Positions 6,031 to 12,849 of a stretch of 12,849 nucleotides of DNA are shown piece after piece (position 1 is the stretch's first letter; each line of letters opens with the position of its first letter). The translations under genes and the position numbers were made by a program. The DNA comes from AC-32 sp963754265. Lineage in GTDB: Bacteria; Actinomycetota; Thermoleophilia; Gaiellales; Gaiellaceae. The notes under the pieces were generated by a model. That model worked only from the letters and a program-made list of their open reading frames with translations, searched no databases and was not told the DNA's origin. The stretch lies in the NCBI GenBank assembly GCA_963754265.1, contig CAVWFB010000013.1:1-12849 (forward strand), written 5' to 3'.

Positions 6031-6371
6031 TGGCGCGACAGACCCGTTCCGAGCGACGCGCGCGTCGCGCTGCGCAGCTCGAGAGCCAGTCCGCGGCCCA
6101 GCGCACGCGTCCGCGCCAGCAGCAGCAGCAGCTGCGGCCGGCGGCCGAGCCCGCGAGCGCGGACGGCGGCCGCCACGTTCCGGGCGGCGGCTTCTGGAAC
6201 TTCGTCCAGGAGTCGTGGGGCGAGCTGAAGAAGGTCGACTGGCCCGGCCAGCAGCAGCTGATCCAGGGCACCGTCGTCGTCCTGATCGCCTGCCTGATCA
6301 CGGGCACGTACCTGTTCCTCGCCGACGAGATCTTCCGTCGCTTCGTCCAGCACGTCCTGCTGGGCGGGTAG
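6030..6371 (+). CDS. secE: Preprotein translocase subunit SecE
   Basis: 113-residue membrane subunit that clamps SecY in the Sec translocon. The C-terminal SecE domain (about 54-113) shows FWNFVQESWGELKKVDWP, the conserved amphipathic helix and WP motif, then a single membrane segment VVVLIACLITGTYLFLADEIF (about 82-102). Residues 1-53 form a basic, Gln-rich, probably disordered extension with five consecutive CAG codons (Q30-34, bases 6117-6131). GTG at 6030 is preferred: it overlaps the rpmG stop by one base and GGGAG lies 8-10 nt upstream, whereas the open frame starting at 5994 would run inside rpmG. It is part of the tightly packed rpmG-secE-nusG-rplK-rplA run. Confidence 0.94.
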   Translation: MARQTRSERRARRAAQLESQSAAQRTRPRQQQQQLRPAAEPASADGGRHVPGGGFWNFVQESWGELKKVDWPGQQQLIQGTVVVLIACLITGTYLFLADEIFRRFVQHVLLGG

Positions 6372-6380
6372 GGCAGACCG

Positions 6381-6911
6381 ATGTTCCGCTGGTACGCGAT
6401 CAACACCTACTCCGGGCACGAGAACAAGGTCAAGACGAACCTCGAGCACCGGATCGACTCCATGGCGCAGCAGACCCGCTTCCGCCGCGTCGTCGTCCCG
6501 ACCGAGCAAGTGGTCGAGACCAAGGACGGCCAGAAGGTCCAGACCGAGAAGCGGATCCTTCCGGGCTACGTGCTCGTGAACATGGACTTGAACGACGAGG
6601 CCTGGACGGTCGTGAAGAACACGCCCGGCGTGACCGGCTTCGTCGGCGCCGGCTCCAAGCCGGTCCCGCTCTCGCAGGGCGAGGTCGACCGGATCCTGCG
6701 CACCGGCGCGGCGACCGGCGAGCGCCCGCGGGCCCAGGTGGAGTTCTCGCTCGGCGAGTCGGTGAAGGTAACCTCCGGCCCGCTCTCGGACTTCGACGGC
6801 GAGATCGTCGACGTCAACCCGGACCAGCAGAAGCTGAAGGTGCTCGTGGACATCTTCGAGCGCCAAGTCCCGGTCGAGCTCGGTTTCGACCAGGTGAAGA
6901 AGATCGACTGA
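6381..6911 (+). CDS. nusG: Transcription termination/antitermination factor NusG
   Basis: 176-residue NusG, which binds RNA polymerase, influences pausing and Rho termination, and links transcription to the ribosome. The NGN domain (1 to about 112) begins FRWYAINTYSGHENKVKTNLE and contains the conserved KRILPGYVLVNMDL and TPGVTGFVG segments. The KOW domain (about 122-176) has FSLGESVKVTSGPLSDFDGEI and ends in LGFDQVKKID. Length is close to the 180-residue bacterial norm, without the long acidic N-terminal extension of Streptomyces and Mycobacterium. ATG at 6381 lies 9 nt after secE; the upstream GGGTAGGGC is a weak ribosome-binding site. Its stop overlaps the rplK start by one base (TGATG). 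Confidence 0.96.
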   Translation: MFRWYAINTYSGHENKVKTNLEHRIDSMAQQTRFRRVVVPTEQVVETKDGQKVQTEKRILPGYVLVNMDLNDEAWTVVKNTPGVTGFVGAGSKPVPLSQGEVDRILRTGAATGERPRAQVEFSLGESVKVTSGPLSDFDGEIVDVNPDQQKLKVLVDIFERQVPVELGFDQVKKID

Positions 6912-7336
6912 TGGCCAAGAAGGTTCTGACACTCATCAAGCTGCAGATCCCCGGCGGGCAGGCGAACCCCGCGCCGCCGGTCGGCCCTGCGCTCGGCCAG
7001 CACGGCGTCAACATCATGGAGTTCTGCAAGGCCTTCAACGCGCAGACCGCGCAGGAGAACGGCCGCATCATCCCGGTCGAGATCACGGTCTACGAGGACC
7101 GCTCGTTCGACTTCATCACCAAGACGCCGCCGGCCGCCGTCCTGATCAAGGAGGCGCTGCGGCTGGAGAAGGGCTCCGGCGAGCCCAACCGTGAGAAGGT
7201 CGGGCGTCTCACGCGCGACCAGTTGCGCTCGATCGCCGAGACGAAGATGCCGGACCTGAACGCGCGCGACGTCGAGCACGCGATGCTCATCATCGCGGGA
7301 ACGGCCCGCTCGATGGGCGTGGAGACGGATCGATGA
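6911..7336 (+). CDS. rplK: 50S ribosomal protein L11
   Basis: 141-residue L11, which binds the GTPase-associated region of 23S rRNA at the stalk base. The N-terminal domain has the flexible PAPPVGPALGQHGVNIMEF region (about 21-39), where thiopeptides such as thiostrepton act. The C-terminal rRNA-binding domain shows KTPPAAVLIKEALRLEKGSG and the closing AGTARSMGV. Length is standard. The start ATG shares one base with the nusG stop, and the rplK stop overlaps the rplA start as ATGA, so nusG-rplK-rplA are translationally coupled. Confidence 0.97.
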   Translation: MAKKVLTLIKLQIPGGQANPAPPVGPALGQHGVNIMEFCKAFNAQTAQENGRIIPVEITVYEDRSFDFITKTPPAAVLIKEALRLEKGSGEPNREKVGRLTRDQLRSIAETKMPDLNARDVEHAMLIIAGTARSMGVETDR

Positions 7337-8076
7337 GGCACGGCAAGGCCTACCGGAACGCCCGCGCGCAGATCGACCGCGAGCAGCTCTACTCGCCCGC
7401 CGAGGCGGTCAGGTTGCTGAAGGGCGCCGAGACAGCGAAGTTCGACGAGAGCGTCGAGGCGCACTTCAACCTGGGCCTCAACGTGCGCCATGCGGAGCAG
7501 CAGCTGCGCGGGACGCTGATGCTCCCGCACGGCACCGGCCGCGAGACGACGGTCGCCGTCTTCGCCGAGGGCGAGAAGGCCCGGGAGGCGCAGGACGCGG
7601 GCGCCGACGTCGTCGGCACGAACGACCTCGCCTCGAAGATCGAGGAGGGCTACGACGATTTCGACGTCGCAATCGCCACGCCGGATCAGATGGGCGTCGT
7701 CGGAAAGCTCGGCCGCATCCTCGGCCCCCGCGGGAAGATGCCGAACCCGAAGACCGGCACGGTCACCATGGACCTCGCGAAGGCGGTCCGGGACGCGAAG
7801 GCCGGCAAGCTCGAGTACCGCACCGACCGCGGCGCGAACGTGCACGTCACGATCGGCAAGAAGAGCTTCGACGAGCGCCAGCTGCTCGAGAACTACGCAG
7901 CGCTGATCGACGAGATCATGCGCGCCAAGCCGGCGGCGGCGAAGGGCCGCTACATCAAGACGGTTACACTGACGAGCACGATGGGCCCAGGGATCCACGT
8001 CGACCCGGCGCGGACGAGGGGCATCGTGGAAGAGCTCGAAGGAGCACAGGCAGAAGAAGACGCAGTCCCGGCGTAA
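7333..8076 (+). CDS. rplA: 50S ribosomal protein L1
   Basis: 247-residue L1 of the mobile L1 stalk near the E site, also a classical autogenous repressor of the L11-L1 mRNA. The signature LGRILGPRGKMPNPKTGTVTMD (about 129-150) is intact, with the preceding GADVVGTNDL and the C-terminal KPAAAKGRYIKTVTLTSTMGPGI segment. It is slightly longer than the usual 230-235 residues because of an acidic tail, EELEGAQAEEDAVPA. ATG at 7333 overlaps the rplK stop by 4 nt; GGAG lies 8 nt upstream inside rplK. A 124-nt leader separates it from rplJ. Confidence 0.97.
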   Translation: MRHGKAYRNARAQIDREQLYSPAEAVRLLKGAETAKFDESVEAHFNLGLNVRHAEQQLRGTLMLPHGTGRETTVAVFAEGEKAREAQDAGADVVGTNDLASKIEEGYDDFDVAIATPDQMGVVGKLGRILGPRGKMPNPKTGTVTMDLAKAVRDAKAGKLEYRTDRGANVHVTIGKKSFDERQLLENYAALIDEIMRAKPAAAKGRYIKTVTLTSTMGPGIHVDPARTRGIVEELEGAQAEEDAVPA

Positions 8077-8079
8077 GAG

Positions 8080-8157
8080 AGCCCCAGCCGAAGACCGTTG
8101 GCAGCCGCAAGGCGGAAGTCCAGCGCAGGCGGAGCAGGAAAGGCATCGAGCCTCTCC
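8080..8157 (+). ncRNA. Candidate L10(L12)-binding leader RNA upstream of rplJ
   Basis: The 124-nt space between rplA and rplJ contains GCCGAAGACCGTTGGC (8087-8102), whose ends pair around a GAAGACC-type internal segment, followed by a short GCC-GCAA-GGC hairpin and a purine-rich tract. This matches the general look of L10 leader RNAs in Actinomycetota, in which excess L10(L12)4 binds a kink-turn-like site and represses rplJL. I recognised it by position and motif; a covariance search against the Rfam L10_leader family would decide. Confidence 0.6.
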
Positions 8158-8158
8158 C

Positions 8159-8178
8159 AGCCCGCCCGAGTGCGGGCT
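8159..8178 (+). promoter_or_regulatory. GC-rich hairpin just before rplJ, candidate attenuator
   Basis: AGCCCGC (8159-8165) and GCGGGCT (8172-8178) form a perfect 7-bp stem around a 6-nt loop, followed by CGTTTCG, a very short T run. It lies between the L10-type leader and the rplJ ribosome-binding site (GAAGAGGTG, just before ATG 8201). It could act as a weak attenuator between rplKA and rplJL, or as part of the leader fold that controls ribosome access. The T tract is too short for a confident terminator call. Confidence 0.5.
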
Positions 8179-8200
8179 CGTTTCGTGAAGAGGTGAATCG

Positions 8201-8899
8201 ATGCTGAAGGAGCAAAAAGAGCGAGTCGTCGAGCAGCTGGCCCAGCGTCTCCGCGACTCGGAGACGCTGATGGTCGCGGATTACCGCGGTTTGACGATGC
8301 CGGAGATCGACGAGCTTCGAAGCCGTCTGCTCGAGGCCGGGGCACGCTTCACGGTGGTGAAGAACACGCTCACGCGCCGTGCGGCGGAGGCTGCCGGCAA
8401 GGAGAACGTGCTCGAGCTGATCGACGGGCCGACCGCAATCGCCTTCCTCGAGGCCGAGGGCGATCCCGTCGCGGTGGCGAAGGTGCTGAGCGAGACCGCC
8501 CGGAGGAACGACGTGCTCGTGATCCGCGGCGGCGTGTTCGAGGGCGCCGTCGTCGGCGACGCGGAGATCAAGCGGCTCGCGACGCTGCCCCCGGCCGACG
8601 TCCTGCGGGCCCAGCTCGTCGGCGCCGTGGCGGCGCCGCTGACGACGGTGGTGGGGCTCTTCGCTGCCCCACTGCGCGACCTCGTCGGCGTGATCGACGC
8701 CCGGATCAGGCAGCTCGAGGAGCAGGGCGAGACGGTTCCGGAGGAGCCCCAGGCAGAGGCCGAGGCGGAACCGCAAGAGGCCGAAGAACTGCAGGCGGAT
8801 GCGCCTGCTGAGGAGACAACCGAAGAGCCGTCAGCCGAGGCGGAGGCAGAGCCTGAGCCGGAGGCGGAGACGGAGCAAGAGGAGGAGAGCAGTGGCTAA
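8201..8899 (+). CDS. rplJ: 50S ribosomal protein L10 with long acidic C-terminal tail
   Basis: L10 anchors the L7/L12 dimers to the ribosomal stalk. The N-terminal rRNA-binding domain is clear: VADYRGLTMPEIDELRSRL (about 25-43), FTVVKNTLTRRA (about 50-61), then GPTAIAFL, LPPADVLRAQLVGAVAAPL, and the helix AAPLRDLVGVIDARIRQLEEQ that carries L12 dimers. The protein is 232 residues against about 165-180 in the family; residues 173-232 are an extra Glu/Ala/Pro-rich acidic tail. ATG at 8201 follows GAAGAGGTG and aligns with the family N-terminus. The stop lies 8 nt inside rplL, and the GAGGAGGAGAG coding the tail's last Glu residues also serves as the rplL ribosome-binding site. Confidence 0.96.
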   Translation: MLKEQKERVVEQLAQRLRDSETLMVADYRGLTMPEIDELRSRLLEAGARFTVVKNTLTRRAAEAAGKENVLELIDGPTAIAFLEAEGDPVAVAKVLSETARRNDVLVIRGGVFEGAVVGDAEIKRLATLPPADVLRAQLVGAVAAPLTTVVGLFAAPLRDLVGVIDARIRQLEEQGETVPEEPQAEAEAEPQEAEELQADAPAEETTEEPSAEAEAEPEPEAETEQEEESSG

Positions 8900-9281
8900 G
8901 ACCGATACCGACAAGCTCGTCGAGCAGCTGGGCGGCATGACCGTCCTCGACCTCGTCGAGCTGAAGAACAAGCTGGAGGAGGAGTGGGGCGTCAGCGCAG
9001 CGGCACCGGTCGCGGTGGCCGCGGCGGGCGGCGCACCGGCCGCAGGCGACGGCGCCGCGGAGGAGGAGAAGAGCGCCTTCGATGTCGTTCTGACCGGCGC
9101 AGGCGACAAGAAGATCCAGGTGATCAAGGTCGTCCGCGCGATCACCGGCCTGGGTCTCAAGGAAGCCAAGGACCTGGTGGACGGCGCGCCCAACCCCGTC
9201 AAGGAGGGCGTCCCCCAGGAGGAGGCCGACCAGATCAAGGCGCAGCTCGAAGAGGCAGGCGCGGGAGTCGAGGTCAAGTAG
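8892..9281 (+). CDS. rplL: 50S ribosomal protein L7/L12
   Basis: 129-residue stalk protein, present as multiple dimers on L10, that recruits translational GTPases. The N-terminal dimerisation helices include MTVLDLVELKNKLEEEWGV (16-34), followed by an Ala/Gly-rich hinge (about 36-56). The C-terminal domain (about 57-129) has KSAFDVVLTGAGDKKIQVIKVVR and LGLKEAKDLVDGAP, the factor-binding surface. GTG at 8892 is chosen because the protein then starts MAKTDTDKLVEQL like other L7/L12 proteins. It overlaps rplJ by 8 nt, and GGAGGAGAG lies just upstream. A strong GC hairpin follows 3 nt after the stop, ending the rplJL unit. Confidence 0.97.
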   Translation: MAKTDTDKLVEQLGGMTVLDLVELKNKLEEEWGVSAAAPVAVAAAGGAPAAGDGAAEEEKSAFDVVLTGAGDKKIQVIKVVRAITGLGLKEAKDLVDGAPNPVKEGVPQEEADQIKAQLEEAGAGVEVK

Positions 9282-9284
9282 CGA

Positions 9285-9308
9285 GGGAGCCCGGCTCGCC
9301 GGGCTCCT
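9285..9308 (+). terminator. GC hairpin after rplL (probable transcription terminator)
   Basis: GGAGCCCGG (9286-9294) and CCGGGCTCC (9299-9307) form a perfect 9-bp stem with loop CTCG directly after the rplL stop; one more G:T pair can be added outside. There is no real T tract after it, as is often the case in GC-rich Actinomycetota, so termination may be partial or assisted. Confidence 0.75.
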
Positions 9309-9435
9309 GCTCTACACGCCTTCGGCTCGGGGAGCGCTCACCCGTTCCAGTGATTTGCGCAGGGCACGCCGCAGGTGGGTGCCGAGAACGCCGTCTACTG
9401 GGTGAACCCCCTTACCCCCTCGGAGGTACACACAA

Positions 9436-9879
9436 ATGCGGTTGAGAGTTCTCGTTCTCGTCCTCGTCGCCTCGCTCGTCGCAGTCTCTGCGGCGGTGGC
9501 GAAGGACCACCCCGGCAACAAAGGCAAGAAGCCGCCGGCAACGGGCGCCAAGTGCAAGCCTGCCGTCACGGTGATGCTGAGTGGCGTCCTCGCCGCCGAC
9601 GTCGATCCCGCGGACGGCGACACGTCGTTCGTGATGCTCGTGAAGCAGTCGAACAAGCATGGCAGGACGTTCAAGGCAGCGGGCTCGGCCACGGTCATGG
9701 TCGACGCGAAGACGCGGATCCGCCGGCAGGGCGCCGACAACCTCGGCGCGCTGGCTCCTAACGACCGCGTCCATGTGACGGCGAAGGTCTGCAAGGCCGA
9801 TCTGAAGGGCGGCGGCACCCCGGATCTCACGGCGCGCAAGATCGGCGCGCATCCGGCAAAGGCCGCGCCATCCAGCTAG
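9436..9879 (+). CDS. Small secreted protein of unknown function, possibly DUF5666-like
   Basis: 147 residues. The N-terminus MRLRVLVLVLVASLVAVSAAVA is a clear Sec signal peptide with predicted cleavage after AVA (position 22), so the mature protein of about 125 residues is exported. A short basic PGNKGKKPP segment follows, then a beta-rich domain: GVLAADVDPADGDTSFVMLV, VMVDAKTRI, LAPNDRVHVTAKV, LTARKI. This strand pattern resembles DUF5666-type small beta-barrels, but I am not certain of the family. C40 and C119 could form a disulfide. There is no membrane anchor after the signal and no catalytic motif. ATG at 9436 has GGAGG 9 nt upstream. The gene has its own transcription unit: hairpins lie on both sides. 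It is not a standard member of the rplL-rpoB interval. Confidence 0.82.
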   Translation: MRLRVLVLVLVASLVAVSAAVAKDHPGNKGKKPPATGAKCKPAVTVMLSGVLAADVDPADGDTSFVMLVKQSNKHGRTFKAAGSATVMVDAKTRIRRQGADNLGALAPNDRVHVTAKVCKADLKGGGTPDLTARKIGAHPAKAAPSS

Positions 9880-9902
9880 TTCTCGGCTAGAAGCGGAGAC
9901 CT

Positions 9903-9936
9903 CAGAGGCGTCCGAAAGGGCGCCTCTGGCGGTTTT
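9903..9936 (+). terminator. Rho-independent terminator after the small secreted protein gene
   Basis: CAGAGGCGTCC (9903-9913) and GGGCGCCTCTG (9918-9928) form an 11-bp stem, with one G:U pair, closed by a GAAA tetraloop and followed by GCGGTTTT (T run at 9933-9936). This is the most canonical intrinsic terminator in the window and separates the secreted-protein gene from rpoB. Confidence 0.85.
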
Positions 9937-9949
9937 CGAAGCAAATCTC

Positions 9950-9955
9950 TATAGT
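9950..9955 (+). promoter_or_regulatory. Candidate distal rpoB promoter, -10 TATAGT
   Basis: TATAGT is five of six to TATAAT and lies 14 nt past the terminator T run. The -35 region would fall in the terminator hairpin (TGGCGG or neighbours) and matches poorly. If used, it gives an rpoB leader of roughly 130 nt. Confidence 0.5.
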
Positions 9956-9991
9956 GAGGTCGCCTACCGGGCGCCTACCCGTCGCTCAGCC

Positions 9992-10021
9992 TTGCGCAGC
10001 GACCACCTCTTTCGCTATTCT
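9992..10021 (+). promoter_or_regulatory. Candidate proximal rpoB promoter (TTGCGC - 18 bp - TATTCT)
   Basis: TTGCGC (9992-9997) and TATTCT (10016-10021) are separated by 18 bp, fitting a primary sigma-factor promoter, with a predicted start near 10028 and a leader of about 67 nt to the rpoB TTG. The region between the last terminator and rpoB otherwise shows only a short inverted repeat (GGTCGC 9958-9963 with GCGACC 9999-10004). Confidence 0.5.
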
Positions 10022-10094
10022 TGGCGGTTCCGCGCCGACGTTCGCCTGTCCGCATTCTGAAGTCACTCCGAGCCGTTAAGGGAGGCATCCCCAT

Positions 10095-12849
<2,755 letters not shown>

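Noticed and set aside
8799..8891. Upstream ATG extension of L7/L12
   Set aside because: The added residues are Arg/Ser/Gln-rich shadow of the L10 tail; L7/L12 homology starts at GTG 8892.
9355..9400. TTGCGC box upstream of the secreted-protein gene as a promoter
   Set aside because: No acceptable -10 hexamer at 16-19 bp spacing; the promoter of this gene could not be identified.

Overview
The window is visibly GC-rich, uses GTG and TTG start codons freely, carries a tRNA gene without an encoded CCA end, and contains an actinobacterial-style tRNA-Met - rpmG - secE - nusG - rplK - rplA - rplJ - rplL - rpoB block. This suggests a deep-branching member of the Actinomycetota. The Thermoleophilia/Gaiellales group is my best guess, but that is inference; no 16S gene or genome context is present.

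Left part (1-3722): a metal-flavoured locus. On the minus strand a CzcO-like FAD/NAD(P) oxidoreductase (1847-3004) is followed after 2 nt by a multicopper oxidase (1-1844). The oxidase has two tandem heavy-metal-binding domains and a very His-rich linker inserted between its cupredoxin domains; its last codon lies exactly at the window edge. Divergent from this pair, across 58 bp, is a class III adenylate/guanylate cyclase fused to a C-terminal YHS domain (3063-3722), probably translated from a leaderless mRNA. The three genes could form a copper/redox-responsive cyclic-nucleotide and detoxification module, but this is a hypothesis.

Middle (3838-5710, minus strand): a compact operon of creatininase-family amidohydrolase, pyridoxamine-5'-phosphate oxidase (pdxH) and isochorismatase-family cysteine hydrolase. 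The first two overlap by 4 nt (ATGA); the third follows after 29 nt.

Right part (5761-12849, plus strand): the core transcription/translation block. It runs tRNA (CAU), rpmG (L33), secE, nusG, rplK (L11), rplA (L1), then an L10-type leader, rplJ (L10, with a long acidic tail) and rplL (L7/L12, overlapping rplJ by 8 nt), ending at a GC hairpin. A small secreted protein gene (9436-9879) with its own ribosome-binding site sits between two hairpins. Then comes the rpoB leader with two candidate promoters, and rpoB, which starts with TTG and is cut by the window end. No CRISPR array, insertion sequence, phage gene or rRNA gene is visible, and no stretch over 300 bases lacks a gene. The most interesting material is the copper-oxidase/YHS-cyclase locus at the left; the right side is conserved housekeeping with a few lineage-type peculiarities.
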